A stretch of 48,634 bases of DNA from CAYRTD01 sp964426915 (GTDB lineage Bacteria > Bacteroidota > Bacteroidia > Bacteroidales > GCA-2748055). Position numbers and translations under genes: made by a program. The notes beneath the pieces are model-generated. The model searched no databases. It was given only the letters and a program-made list of their open reading frames with translations, and had not been told where the DNA came from. The stretch lies in the NCBI GenBank assembly GCA_964426915.1, contig CAYRTD010000014.1, positions 1-48,634 on the forward strand, given 5' to 3'. Each line of letters opens with the position of its first letter. Position 1 is the first letter of the stretch. Shown in pieces: positions 18,023-27,094 of the stretch.

Positions 18023-19207
18023 ATGGAAAAAATTAATTTTGAAAATACCGCAATTGCCTTTCAGGTCAGGGGAAATGCAGAATTACAAAGAGCAAATATC
18101 ATGTTCAGGCTCATATCCATGCCATGGCTCGTAAGCTTAGGCAATTCGGTTATAAGTTTTATGGCAAGTGTGGGTTTACCTGTCAATTGGTTAGTGAAAC
18201 CTACCGTTTACAGGCAATTTGTTGGTGGGGAGTCTATTACCGAATGTTCAGCCGTAATTGAAAAACTGGCAACAGGTGGAGTGAAATCAATACTTGATTA
18301 TTCAGTTGAGGGAAAAGAAAGTGATGAGGAAATACAAAGGGCCCTTGAGGAAACGCTGCGGGCGATCGATTATGCCGGTAGAAATAAAAATATACCTTTT
18401 GCAGTGTTTAAGCCCACAGGCTTTATAAAATCCCAGGCTTTGGAAAAACTGAGTTCAGAAGAGACCGAACTTCCGGAAGAGGTTCTGGCAGAAGGTAATA
18501 AGTTCAGAGACAGGGTAAGGCAGATGTGTCAGCAGGCAGCAGGCTATAAACTCCCCATTCTGATTGATGCTGAAGATAGCTGGTACCAGGATTTTATTGA
18601 CCAGGTGGTTTATGAAATGCAAAAAGAATTTAATCTGGAAAAAGCTATTGTTTTTAACACTTATCAGATGTACCGCCGGGATAGGATGGAAGTGTTGAAA
18701 AAGGATGTGGAAAGAGCAAGAAATGAGAATTTTTTTCTCGGGGCAAAATTTGTAAGAGGAGCCTATATGGAAAGAGAAAGGGGGAGGGCAAAAGAAAGGG
18801 GTTACCAGGATCCTATTCAGCCCAATAAAGAATCAACGGACAAAGACTATGACCTGGCTCTTGAATATTCGGTGAAAAATATTGATATTGTATCAATTTT
18901 TAATGGTACTCATAATGAGAGAAGTTCTCTGTGGCTGGCGGAGCTTATGAATAAGAATAAAGTTAAAAGCGATGATTCCCGGTGCTGGTTCTCACAACTT
19001 TATGGCATGAGTGATCATATCAGCTTTAATCTTGCTAACGCTGGATTCAATGTTGCAAAATATGTGCCCTATGGCCCTGTAAAACATGTTCTTCCTTATC
19101 TCACAAGGAGAGCAGAGGAAAATACTTCGGTTAAAGGGCAGACCAGTAGAGAGTTATCTTTATTGAAAAAGGAATTGAAGAGGAGGAAGACATTAGAGAA
19201 TAATTAA
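18023..19207 (+). CDS. proline dehydrogenase (monofunctional)
   Basis: 394 residues, a stand-alone FAD-dependent PRODH that oxidises proline to pyrroline-5-carboxylate at the membrane. The beta/alpha-barrel motifs are visible: LDYSVEGKE, FAVFKPTGF, LPILIDAEDSWYQ (the alpha-amino side), FNTYQMYRRD, FFLGAKFVRGAYMERER and FNGTHNE, with YVPYGPVKHVLPYLTRRAEEN at the end, which carries the arginines that bind the proline carboxylate. The partner P5C dehydrogenase is not in the window. gdhA, which could take the resulting glutamate further, lies 2 kb downstream on the same strand. Confidence 0.94.
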   Translation: MEKINFENTAIAFQVRGNAELQRANIMFRLISMPWLVSLGNSVISFMASVGLPVNWLVKPTVYRQFVGGESITECSAVIEKLATGGVKSILDYSVEGKESDEEIQRALEETLRAIDYAGRNKNIPFAVFKPTGFIKSQALEKLSSEETELPEEVLAEGNKFRDRVRQMCQQAAGYKLPILIDAEDSWYQDFIDQVVYEMQKEFNLEKAIVFNTYQMYRRDRMEVLKKDVERARNENFFLGAKFVRGAYMERERGRAKERGYQDPIQPNKESTDKDYDLALEYSVKNIDIVSIFNGTHNERSSLWLAELMNKNKVKSDDSRCWFSQLYGMSDHISFNLANAGFNVAKYVPYGPVKHVLPYLTRRAEENTSVKGQTSRELSLLKKELKRRKTLENN

Positions 19208-19258
19208 AGAAGCATTTAACCGTCTGATAAATAGCGCCTCAACTATATATTATATTTC

Positions 19259-19732
19259 ATGAAGCTGACAAATAAAAAAGAGACTTATAGAATATGGCTG
19301 CAAAAATTCGTAGCAACTGTAATTTATACACCCCTGATACTTGTATTTTTCTTTTCAGATTATTTTGATAAGCCTTTTATTGGCCTGGAAAGGCCTCTAC
19401 TGATTATTATAGTGACCATCCTCTATCTTTCGGTAATTATATATCACCATTTATTAAACCCCTATTTTCTTTTTTATTCAGACCATGGAGATAAACTTAC
19501 CTTCAGGTATTACCCTATCAGGGCATTCAATCAAAAGAAGCAGAGTATAGTCATACCGAAAGAAAAGTTCGTAAAATATGAAATAGAGAAAAAATTCATG
19601 GGTGAGAAACTTTATCTGTTTCAGCAGAACCGAAAGGGAGTCGCAAAATATCCCCCGGTTTCATTATCCGGACTTGGCACGGATGACAGAAATAGGTTGA
19701 AAGGTTCTTTAAATCAATATCTTCGAAAATAA
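19259..19732 (+). CDS. small two-helix membrane protein, unknown function
   Basis: 157 residues. Two hydrophobic helices (about 17-33 and 46-67) are followed by a soluble domain of about 85 residues with a SDHGDKLTFRYYPIRAFNQKKQSIVIPKEKFVKYEI pattern. This looks like a bacterial PH-like domain after paired membrane helices. I do not recognise a named family. It lies between proline dehydrogenase (51 bases upstream) and dprA (62 bases downstream) on the same strand and may be read with them. Confidence 0.6.
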   Translation: MKLTNKKETYRIWLQKFVATVIYTPLILVFFFSDYFDKPFIGLERPLLIIIVTILYLSVIIYHHLLNPYFLFYSDHGDKLTFRYYPIRAFNQKKQSIVIPKEKFVKYEIEKKFMGEKLYLFQQNRKGVAKYPPVSLSGLGTDDRNRLKGSLNQYLRK

Positions 19733-19794
19733 TTTTACCAAAAAAGGCTGAGATTTCCTGTTTTTTTTCATAAAGAAGAAAAGGAATACTTCTT

Positions 19795-20901
19795 ATGGAT
19801 CAGGAAATAAAATATCTGCTTGCGCTTACTATGATCCCAACCATTGGGCCGGTTACAGCCAGGAAACTTATTATTCACACCGGATCAGCCTCAGCGGTCT
19901 TTAAGGAAAAAAAGCAAGTGCTGACAAAGATACCCGGAATTGGCAATACGCTGGCCGAGCGTGCTATATCCGGAAACCTTCTTTGTAAGGCCGAAGAGGA
20001 GATCATTTTTTGTGAGAAGAATAAAATTTCAATTCTGGACTATTACTCGAAAGACTTTCCGGCCCGGTTGAAAAACTGTCCGGATGCCCCCCTTATTCTT
20101 TTTTACAGGGGAGAAAACTGTTTTGATTCCATGAAAATGGTAAGCATCGTAGGAACACGCAGAGCTTCTTCTTATGGAACGGAAGTCTGTCAATCCCTGA
20201 TCAAGGACATTTCTTCAGCTTATCCCGATGCCGTTATTGTCAGTGGTCTTGCTTATGGTATTGACTATCATGCTCATCTTGCCGCATTGAAAAGCAATCT
20301 TAAAACTATTGCGGTTCTGGGTCATGGACTTCACACCATATACCCATCCCAACACAAAAACATTGCATTTAAAATTATTGATAATGGCTGCCTTTGTACA
20401 GATTTTTGTTCCCATATGAATCCCGAGCGAAATAATTTTATTAAACGTAACCGTATCATTGCAGGAATAACCGATGCAACCATTGTCGTTGAGTCAGGTA
20501 TCAGGGGAGGAGCCCTTATTACCGCCGATATCGCAGGTTCTTATAATCGTGATGTGTTTGCTTTTCCCGGACGGGCAGGAGATGAAAAATCGCTTGGCTG
20601 TAATGCTTTAATAAAATATAACAAGGGCGGAATGATTGAAGGACTGAAAGACCTGGAATATTTCCTGGGATGGGAGAGAGGAGGCAATAAGCCGCCACCC
20701 AGACAAAAAATACTTTTTACCAAACTTTCTCCGGAAGAGGAGTTAATTGTCGATGCCCTTAAAGAGGAGGATAAAATTTCACTTGACTCTTTAAGTCTCA
20801 AGATAAATTGGCCGGTAAGTAAGGTGTCATCGGTTTTATTAAATCTGGAATTTGAAGGAATTATCAGAGCATACCCCGGGAATTATTACCGCCTGATTTA
20901 G
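19795..20901 (+). CDS. dprA: DNA-processing protein DprA (Smf)
   Basis: 368 residues. DprA binds incoming single-stranded DNA and loads RecA during natural transformation. In order: an N-terminal helix-hairpin-helix region (KIPGIGNTLAERAI), the Rossmann-like DprA core (MVSIVGTRRASSYGTE, SGLAYGIDYHAHLAAL, VLGHGLHTIYPSQHK, FIKRNRIIAGI, ESGIRGGALITADIA, AFPGRAGDEKSLGCNALI) and a C-terminal winged-helix domain (LSPEEELIVDALKEEDKISLDSLSLKIN). All parts are complete. No other competence genes are close; DprA is also widely conserved in bacteria not known to be competent. Confidence 0.96.
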   Translation: MDQEIKYLLALTMIPTIGPVTARKLIIHTGSASAVFKEKKQVLTKIPGIGNTLAERAISGNLLCKAEEEIIFCEKNKISILDYYSKDFPARLKNCPDAPLILFYRGENCFDSMKMVSIVGTRRASSYGTEVCQSLIKDISSAYPDAVIVSGLAYGIDYHAHLAALKSNLKTIAVLGHGLHTIYPSQHKNIAFKIIDNGCLCTDFCSHMNPERNNFIKRNRIIAGITDATIVVESGIRGGALITADIAGSYNRDVFAFPGRAGDEKSLGCNALIKYNKGGMIEGLKDLEYFLGWERGGNKPPPRQKILFTKLSPEEELIVDALKEEDKISLDSLSLKINWPVSKVSSVLLNLEFEGIIRAYPGNYYRLI

Positions 20902-21069
20902 GAATAACCCCTCATTATCCCTATTTTTATCATCAGATAAAAAGGTGTCTGATAATCTATGATATAATGTTTATGAGAGTTTCAGTGTAATATGCTGTAA
21001 ATCATATTGATTTTGATTTCAAATCTTGAAGCAATTACCCCTAAAGTTCATAAGTTTGTTTACCTTGAT

Positions 21070-21199
21070 TAATTAGTGTCCGTCAATAGAGTTGAGAGTC
21101 TGTTTCAGAACCGACCCGCCAAATGGCGGTGAGCTCAGCGAAGCTAATGTTCGAGATCAGGCAACGCAGATATCGGACATTATGGACAGACTTTAATTA
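21070..21199 (+). repeat. MITE-like dispersed element, copy A
   Basis: 130 bases. The ends TAATTAGTGTCCGTCAATA and the reverse complement of TATGGACAGACTTTAATTA match at 15 of 19 positions as an imperfect terminal inverted repeat. The core (CGCCAAATGGCGGTGAGCTC, AGCGAAGCTAATGTTCGAGATC) and the right part (ACGCAGATATCGGACATTATGG) are shared with copy D, but the hairpin segment between them is missing here. It ends 21 bases before the gdhA start codon, so it lies in or near the gdhA promoter. The 168 bases between dprA and the element hold no other feature I can support. Confidence 0.78.
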
Positions 21200-21220
21200 T
21201 AACCTTAAACTAAATAAAAT

Positions 21221-22561
21221 ATGGACCCAAGAGTTGAACAATTCATGGCCAAAGTAAAGGCCAAAAATCCTGCTGAACCAGAATTTCATCAGGCAGTAAT
21301 GGAAGTTGCAGAATCGTTAATTCCCTACATCGAAGAACACCCTCGTTATAAATACGCCAAGGTGCTTGAAAGGATAGCGGAACCTGAGCGTATTATTATT
21401 TTCCGGGTCCCATGGATGAATGATAAAGGAGAAGTTGAGGTGAACCGTGGATTCAGGATTGAAATGAATAGTGCGATTGGCCCTTATAAAGGCGGGCTTA
21501 GATTTCATCCCACGGTAAACCTGGGGATATTAAAATTCCTGGCCTTTGAACAGGTTTTTAAGAACAGCCTCACCACCCTTCCAATGGGAGGAGGAAAAGG
21601 AGGATCCGATTTTGACCCAAAAGGTAAGTCTGATAATGAAGTGATGCGTTTCTGTCAAAGCTTTATGACCGAGTTGTTCCGTCATATCGGACCTAATACC
21701 GACATTCCTGCCGGAGATATCGGTGTGGGTGGAAGAGAGATTGGTTTCCTTTTTGGTCAGTACAAGCGTTTAAGAAATGAATTTACCGGTGTTCTGACAG
21801 GAAAAGGAATTCAATGGGGAGGCAGTCTTATCCGTCCGGAAGCGACGGGATACGGATCCGTTTATTTTGCCCAGGAAATGTTGTCAAATACCGGGGAGGA
21901 ACTCAAAGGGAAGGTATGTGTTGTATCAGGATCAGGAAATGTAGCGCAGTTTACAACTCAAAAGATCAATGAATTAGGAGGAAAGGTAGTGACCATGTCC
22001 GATTCGGGTGGATATATTTACGATCCTTCAGGAATAGACGATGAAAGACTGGAATATATAATGGAGCTTAAGAATATCAAACGGGGAAGAATATATGAAT
22101 ATGCAGAGAAATACGGAGTTGAATATATAGAAGGCCAACGCCCCTGGAGTGTTAAATGTGATGCAGCTTTTCCTTCTGCCACAGAGAATGAGATCACTGC
22201 TGAGGATGCCAGGAAACTTATATCGAATGGATGCAAGGTAATTTCGGAAGGTGCAAATATGCCTTCTACACCTGAGGCTATTGAAGAATATTTAAGTGCG
22301 AAAATCCTTTATGGTCCCGGAAAAGCGGCGAATGCAGGGGGTGTGGCCGTTTCAGGTCTGGAAATGACACAAAATTCCATGAGATTACCCTGGAGCAGGG
22401 AAGAAGTGGATAACCGCCTTCAGACAATTATGCAGAATATTCATAAGACTTGCGTGAAGTACGGCAGCGAAGATAATGGTTATGTTAACTATGTTAAGGG
22501 TTCAAATATAGGGGGGTTTGTCAAGGTTGCTGATGCAATGATGGCTCAGGGCGTGGTTTAG
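21221..22561 (+). CDS. gdhA: glutamate dehydrogenase (hexameric, NADP-type)
   Basis: 446 residues, usual for the hexameric enzyme that makes glutamate from 2-oxoglutarate and ammonia. Seen are KGGLRFHPTVNL with the substrate lysines, TTLPMGGGKGGSDFDPKGKSD with the catalytic lysine, IPAGDIGVGGREIGFLFG, and the Rossmann GSGNVAQFTTQKI. The class and length suggest NADPH, but the cofactor is inferred. The start codon is only 21 bases from the end of repeat copy A. The gene sits downstream of proline dehydrogenase, which would feed glutamate, so coenzyme direction in the cell is uncertain. Confidence 0.96.
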   Translation: MDPRVEQFMAKVKAKNPAEPEFHQAVMEVAESLIPYIEEHPRYKYAKVLERIAEPERIIIFRVPWMNDKGEVEVNRGFRIEMNSAIGPYKGGLRFHPTVNLGILKFLAFEQVFKNSLTTLPMGGGKGGSDFDPKGKSDNEVMRFCQSFMTELFRHIGPNTDIPAGDIGVGGREIGFLFGQYKRLRNEFTGVLTGKGIQWGGSLIRPEATGYGSVYFAQEMLSNTGEELKGKVCVVSGSGNVAQFTTQKINELGGKVVTMSDSGGYIYDPSGIDDERLEYIMELKNIKRGRIYEYAEKYGVEYIEGQRPWSVKCDAAFPSATENEITAEDARKLISNGCKVISEGANMPSTPEAIEEYLSAKILYGPGKAANAGGVAVSGLEMTQNSMRLPWSREEVDNRLQTIMQNIHKTCVKYGSEDNGYVNYVKGSNIGGFVKVADAMMAQGVV

Positions 22562-22564
22562 ATT

Positions 22565-22602
22565 TTTTTTGGTTCAGTTTTTATTAATTTTGAACCAAAA
22601 AA
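22565..22602. other. inverted repeat between gdhA and tatD
   Basis: TTTTTTGGTTCA (22565-22576) is a perfect inverted repeat with TGAACCAAAAAA (22591-22602), loop 14 bases. The T-run sits in the 5' arm rather than after the stem, so it is not a standard terminator. It lies four bases after the gdhA stop and ends eight bases before the tatD start, where it could influence mRNA stability or translation of tatD. Confidence 0.5.
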
Positions 22603-22610
22603 TTTGAAGA

Positions 22611-23378
22611 ATGTTTATTGATTCGCATACACACCTGTATCTTGAAAATTTTGATAAGGACCGGGATGAAGTTGTTAACAGAGCATTGAAAAATAAGGTT
22701 TCGAAATTGTTACTGCCGAATATTGATAATTCCACTCTTGGAAGAATGATGGAGATGGTAATAAAGTATCCCGGGGTTTGCTATCCGATGATTGGATTAC
22801 ATCCGGGAAGTGTTGATGAAAAATTTGCTGATGAGCTGGAATTGTTGAAAAAGGCAATGTCCCAAATCAGGTTTTATGCCATCGGTGAAGTCGGTGTTGA
22901 TCTGTACTGGGACAAAAAATTTGAAGCTGAGCAGAAAGAAGCCTTCAGGGTTCAGATCAATTGGGCAAAAGAGAGCGGATTGCCGTTGGTTATTCATTCA
23001 AGGGAATCCTTTCGCGAGATTTTCAAGATACTGGATAATGAAATGGAAGATGATCTTACCGGTGTTTTTCACAGCTTTACCGGAGGAAAAGCTGAAATTG
23101 AAAAGATTATGGATTATGGTTTTTATTTTGGGATAAATGGAATCGTGAGTTTTAAAAACAGTGATCTGAGAGATGTAATAAAATACATCCCCCCCGATAA
23201 ACTTCTCCTTGAAACAGATGCTCCCTACCTTGCCCCGGTTCCAAAAAGAGGGAAAAGAAATGAGAGTTCCTATTTGCCCTTTATTTCTTCAGTTATTGCA
23301 GAAATTACCGGGAACAGCAAGGAAGAAATTGAGAATATAAGCTGCGGAAATGCGGAAAAATTATTTAATCTGGATTAG
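22611..23378 (+). CDS. TatD family metal-dependent deoxyribonuclease
   Basis: 255 residues. The family hydrolyses DNA 3' ends with divalent metals on a TIM-barrel of the amidohydrolase type. Metal ligands are seen in FIDSHTHLY (His-x-His), the GEVGVDLYWD glutamate, VIHSRES and FHSFTGGKAEIEKI histidines, and the LLETDAPYLAPVP aspartate. The gene precedes ansA by nine bases, so they are likely cotranscribed. The paralogue (TatD, YcfH or YjjV type) cannot be assigned by eye. Confidence 0.92.
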   Translation: MFIDSHTHLYLENFDKDRDEVVNRALKNKVSKLLLPNIDNSTLGRMMEMVIKYPGVCYPMIGLHPGSVDEKFADELELLKKAMSQIRFYAIGEVGVDLYWDKKFEAEQKEAFRVQINWAKESGLPLVIHSRESFREIFKILDNEMEDDLTGVFHSFTGGKAEIEKIMDYGFYFGINGIVSFKNSDLRDVIKYIPPDKLLLETDAPYLAPVPKRGKRNESSYLPFISSVIAEITGNSKEEIENISCGNAEKLFNLD

Positions 23379-23387
23379 AAAATTTTA

Positions 23388-24419
23388 ATGGATAACTTAT
23401 CTGTACTGATAATATACACCGGCGGAACTATAGGAATGGTTCATAACCCTGAAACCGGTGTATTGCTGCCTTTTGATTTTAATCATATCTCTGATCAGAT
23501 GCCGGAACTGAAAAAATTCGGATTTGCCCTGGATGCCGTATCTTTTGATCCGCCTATGGACTCTTCAGATATAGGACCGGATGTATGGGTTAATATCGCC
23601 AGTATTATCTATGAAAGATATGATGAATATGACGGATTTGTAATATTGCACGGAACTGATACCATGGCTTACTCCGCATCCGCTTTAAGTTTCATACTTG
23701 GCAACCTGGCGAAACCTGTCATATTTACCGGCTCTCAACTTCCTATCGGCACACTCAGGACAGACGGAAAAGAAAATATAATTACTTCCATTGAAATTGC
23801 TGCCGCACGGGAAAAGTCAAAACCGCTGGTTCCTGAAGTATGCATTTATTTTGAAAATAGATTATACAGGGGGAACAGGACTACAAAAATAAATACAGAA
23901 AATTTCAATGCATTTCAGTCTGCTAATTACCCCCCACTGGCAGAAGTTGGTATAAGTATAAAGTACAACCGGGAAGCCATTTTGTATCCTCTGGAAAACA
24001 AACCTCTTGAGCTTAATACTGCTTTTGATAATCATATTGCGATATTAAAACTTTTTCCAGGGATGAATCGTGAATTTATCGATTCTATTCTCGGAATATC
24101 AGGTTTAAAAGGAGTTATTCTGGAAACTTTCGGTTCGGGAAATGCTCCTGCTACAGAGTGGTTTTTAAAAAGGATCAGAAGAGCGGTGGAAAATAATATA
24201 ATTGTATTGGACATTACTCAGTGCAACACAGGAAGTGTTTCCCTTGGTCGTTATGAAACCAGCCGGAAACTTTATGAGGCGGGGGTTGTCAGTGGATATG
24301 ATATTACCACCGAAGCTGCTGCCACAAAGATGATGTCGATATTTGGAAGCCATGATGATCCCGAGAAGATTAAACTGCTTTTAAATAGTTCTTTAAAAGG
24401 TGAAATAACAATAATATAA
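23388..24419 (+). CDS. ansA: type I (cytoplasmic) L-asparaginase
   Basis: 343 residues without a signal peptide. It hydrolyses asparagine to aspartate and ammonia. The two catalytic threonine motifs are IIYTGGTIGMV near the N-terminus and VILHGTDTMAYSASAL around 85-100; the catalytic lysine region is absent or altered as in other family members and FTGSQLPIGTLRTDGKEN follows. The lack of signal peptide points to the cytoplasmic, low-affinity AnsA type. It follows tatD by nine bases. A glutamine-using asparagine synthetase at 38.0-39.6 kb makes the opposite reaction. Confidence 0.93.
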   Translation: MDNLSVLIIYTGGTIGMVHNPETGVLLPFDFNHISDQMPELKKFGFALDAVSFDPPMDSSDIGPDVWVNIASIIYERYDEYDGFVILHGTDTMAYSASALSFILGNLAKPVIFTGSQLPIGTLRTDGKENIITSIEIAAAREKSKPLVPEVCIYFENRLYRGNRTTKINTENFNAFQSANYPPLAEVGISIKYNREAILYPLENKPLELNTAFDNHIAILKLFPGMNREFIDSILGISGLKGVILETFGSGNAPATEWFLKRIRRAVENNIIVLDITQCNTGSVSLGRYETSRKLYEAGVVSGYDITTEAAATKMMSIFGSHDDPEKIKLLLNSSLKGEITII

Positions 24420-24532
24420 TTAAGGAGATTCAATATTTTTTTGTATTTTGCGCCGCGTTTTTGGGAATTTTATGACAGAATGTGAATTCAGTCTGGTTGT
24501 CAGAATAAGCAAGTTCTTTTTAGGAAATTCCC

Positions 24533-24620
24533 GGAGAGGTGCAGGAGTGGCTTAACTGGCACGCCTGGAAAGCGTGTGTACCCCAAAAGGGTACCGAGGG
24601 TTCGAATCCCTCCCTCTCCG
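24533..24620 (+). tRNA. tRNA-Ser (anticodon GGA)
   Basis: The acceptor stem GGAGAGG pairs with CCTCTCC. The anticodon stem CACGC/GCGTG holds the loop CTGGAAA with anticodon GGA (codons UCC/UCU). A long variable arm (GTACCC/GGGTAC) marks a class II serine tRNA, and the T arm is GAGGG-TTCGAAT-CCCTC. The 3' CCA is not encoded. A TATTTTG -7-like box lies about 85 bases upstream. Confidence 0.96.
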
Positions 24621-24810
24621 CAATATTGAAGAGCTTTTATAGATTTTTTGTTAAAAACAGGAATTGCCGGAGGTTTGGGCCAGTTATACCGGAGGAGCTC
24701 ATGAAGCCGGTACAGAAGGTCCGGGGAATTCCTTTCAATTTTGGAGGGATTTAAGAGTAGGTCCTTTTTTATATAAATATAAGCTGGTAATGTTAATTTA
24801 ATCATATAAG

Positions 24811-24842
24811 TTTGAAAATTAAGTAAAATCATAATACTTTTA
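24811..24842 (+). promoter_or_regulatory. promoter of the ExbB/ExbD operon
   Basis: TTTG (24811-24814), a 20-base spacer and TACTTTTA (24835-24842, seven of eight to TAnnTTTG) match the Bacteroidota vegetative promoter. It lies 49 bases before the exbB start. Confidence 0.6.
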
Positions 24843-24891
24843 ACATTTTAAAATCCGTTAATAAATTAAATAATTAAACTAAAATCGAATC

Positions 24892-25731
24892 ATGAAAAAG
24901 TTATTTGCATTTTTAGCAGTTTTTGGGATGCTTATGATGGGAGCATCTTTAATTGCAGTAGCCCAGGATGAGACTCCGGAAGAAACAACAGAGGCCGTTG
25001 AGGAATCTGATACAATGATGGCAGAAGAAGAACCCGGAGAAGAACTCGTTGAAACTCCTTCCGAAATTACAGAAGGTGAAGAAGATGGAGGTCTTGGTGT
25101 TCTGCATAAAAATTTAAAGACCAAATTTATCGAAGGTGGAGCCTCCTTTATGGGAGCTGTTCTGCTTGCTCTAATTTTTGGTCTCGCATTTGCGTTTGAA
25201 AGAATTATTTACCTAAATCTTGCGACTACAAATACAGATAAACTTCTTAAAAACGTTGAAGAAGCTCTCGAATCAGGAGGCATTGAGGCTGCTAAAGATG
25301 TTTGTCGTAATACACGTGGTCCTGTGGCAAGTATTTTTTACCAGGGTCTTGAGAGAATGGATCAGGGAATAGATGTTGTAGAAAAATCTGTAATTTCTTA
25401 TGGTAGTGTGCAAATGGGTCTTCTGGAAAGAGGCCTTAGCTGGATCTCACTATTTATTGCAATCGCGCCTATGCTTGGATTTATGGGGACAGTAATTGGT
25501 ATGATCGATGCTTTCGATAAAATCCAGGAAGCCGGTGATGTTCAGCCTGCTCTTGTGGCAGGAGGTATTAAGGTAGCTCTTATTACTACTGTATCCGGTC
25601 TTATTGTTGCAATTATTCTTCAGATTTTCTATAACTATATTATATCAAGAATTGATTCAATAGTTAACAAAATGGAAGATGCTTCCATTACCCTTATTGA
25701 CCTTCTGGTAAAACATAACTTAAAAAAATAA
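24892..25731 (+). CDS. exbB: MotA/TolQ/ExbB proton channel protein
   Basis: 279 residues. A cleavable-looking N-terminal signal (residues 1-24) leads into a very acidic segment (about 25-65, full of Glu), then the ExbB core with three membrane helices: about 83-103, 168-190 and 208-233. The motif ISLFIAIAPMLGFMGTVIGMIDAFD and VAGGIKVALITTVSGLIVAI are the conserved channel-lining helices. ExbB/ExbD use the proton gradient to energise TonB for outer-membrane import. First gene of a four-gene operon; no tonB is present here. The acidic stretch is a lineage-specific addition in my reading. Confidence 0.92.
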   Translation: MKKLFAFLAVFGMLMMGASLIAVAQDETPEETTEAVEESDTMMAEEEPGEELVETPSEITEGEEDGGLGVLHKNLKTKFIEGGASFMGAVLLALIFGLAFAFERIIYLNLATTNTDKLLKNVEEALESGGIEAAKDVCRNTRGPVASIFYQGLERMDQGIDVVEKSVISYGSVQMGLLERGLSWISLFIAIAPMLGFMGTVIGMIDAFDKIQEAGDVQPALVAGGIKVALITTVSGLIVAIILQIFYNYIISRIDSIVNKMEDASITLIDLLVKHNLKK

Positions 25732-25737
25732 GAAAAT

Positions 25738-26412
25738 ATGTCTTTCTCAAAATTAGCAAAAATTGCGCTCTATGTCGTAGTGGGAATCTCTGTTCTCGTT
25801 ATTGGCTTCTTCTATTTCGGTGATAGTCTTATCGATACTGAAGCATATGAGGCTAAGGTTGAGAGCATGGCTGCTCCCGACGAGAGCGACGCTGGCTTTG
25901 ATTTTGCCCAGGATACGGCTGAGTCAGACACTGCCGGAGTAGCAGAATCGGATACTGCCGTTTCTGAAGAAGGCGCCGATACTGCTATGGTGGAAACAGA
26001 AGAAGAAATCGCTCCGGTTATAGATGAGACCGAAGCGACAATTGACGAGGAATCAATGACATTTATGGAAACATTGGTGTTCTATAGGACTGATATTGCC
26101 CTGGTTTGGGCTTATGTTCTTGTTTTTGTAACACTTGTTATTGCCCTGGCGTTCTCAATTGGATTTATGTTCTCCAATAAAAAATCTCTTGTAACGGGCC
26201 TGCTGATTTTAGTGGGTGCGGCAATACTTATTGGAGTATCATATATGCTCGCTTCTGACGCAACCTTGCGTATCATCGGTTATGAAGGTACGGATAACAG
26301 CGATCCCCAGGTATTGAAGCTGGTAGGTATGGGTCTCATTACAACTTATTTTGTACTCGGACTCATTTTACTCTCTATTTTATACTCTGAAATTGCAAAA
26401 TATTTTAAATAG
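25738..26412 (+). CDS. membrane protein between ExbB and ExbD, unknown function
   Basis: 224 residues: one N-terminal membrane helix (about 8-27), an acidic periplasmic-looking segment (about 45-105, rich in Asp, Glu, Thr and Ala with repeats of the DTA type such as ESDTAGVAESDTAV), then three more helices (about 119-140, 149-168, 192-215). I recognise no domain. Its position six bases after exbB and 54 bases before exbD, and the acidic linker resembling the one in ExbB, suggest that it is part of the same proton-channel complex. This is inference from position and composition. Confidence 0.7.
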   Translation: MSFSKLAKIALYVVVGISVLVIGFFYFGDSLIDTEAYEAKVESMAAPDESDAGFDFAQDTAESDTAGVAESDTAVSEEGADTAMVETEEEIAPVIDETEATIDEESMTFMETLVFYRTDIALVWAYVLVFVTLVIALAFSIGFMFSNKKSLVTGLLILVGAAILIGVSYMLASDATLRIIGYEGTDNSDPQVLKLVGMGLITTYFVLGLILLSILYSEIAKYFK

Positions 26413-26466
26413 AAATCAGGTTCCTCTCCTCTTTTTGGAGAGGATACCATATAAAATTATAAACTG

Positions 26467-27093
26467 ATGGCAAGAAGAGAAACACAGGAAATCAATGCTG
26501 GCTCGATGGCGGATATTGCCTTCCTGCTCCTGATATTCTTCCTTGTGGCCACAACAATGGATGTTGACACAGGCATTTCCCGTCTTCTTCCTCCAATTCC
26601 GGAAGAAGAACAGGATGTAGAAACTGATGTGAAGGAAAGAAATGTTCTGGTGGTACTTATCAACAGAGATGACCAGCTCATGGTTGATGGCGAACTTATG
26701 GATATGCAGACCTTGAGGGAAAGGACCATTGAATTTTTCAGCAATCCGAATCTGGATGAGGAATTGCCGGAGATGGAAGAGAAAACGATCGAATTTCCTC
26801 CCGGAGTATCGTCACGTTTTCCGGATGGCCAGGCCGAACTTATGGTCTCAAAAGGAGTGGTGTCACTTCAGAATGACAGGTCAACCACATATGGGAAATA
26901 TCTGCGTGTCCAGGATGTCCTGGTAGCCGCTGTAAATGAGCTCAGAAATCGATTTTCGGTTGAGTATTTCGGAAGGGAATATGATGAAATGAATCCCAGA
27001 AACTTTGTAGATGAGCAAATTATGGAAGGTATAAGGGAAGTTTATAAGATGAATATTTCCGAAGCTGAACCTAAAAATATCGGAGGGAATTAG
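26467..27093 (+). CDS. exbD: ExbD/TolR biopolymer transport protein (first copy)
   Basis: 208 residues. The single membrane helix follows a short cytoplasmic tail and holds the proton-carrying aspartate in INAGSMADIAFLLLIFFLVATTMD (Asp17 by the DIAF pattern). The periplasmic part is longer than usual, with an insertion around 85-125 that includes ELPEMEEKTIEFPPG before the RVQDVLVAAVNELRN segment. Third in the ExbB operon; the next ExbD begins two bases after its stop. Confidence 0.92.
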   Translation: MARRETQEINAGSMADIAFLLLIFFLVATTMDVDTGISRLLPPIPEEEQDVETDVKERNVLVVLINRDDQLMVDGELMDMQTLRERTIEFFSNPNLDEELPEMEEKTIEFPPGVSSRFPDGQAELMVSKGVVSLQNDRSTTYGKYLRVQDVLVAAVNELRNRFSVEYFGREYDEMNPRNFVDEQIMEGIREVYKMNISEAEPKNIGGN

Positions 27094-27094
27094 T

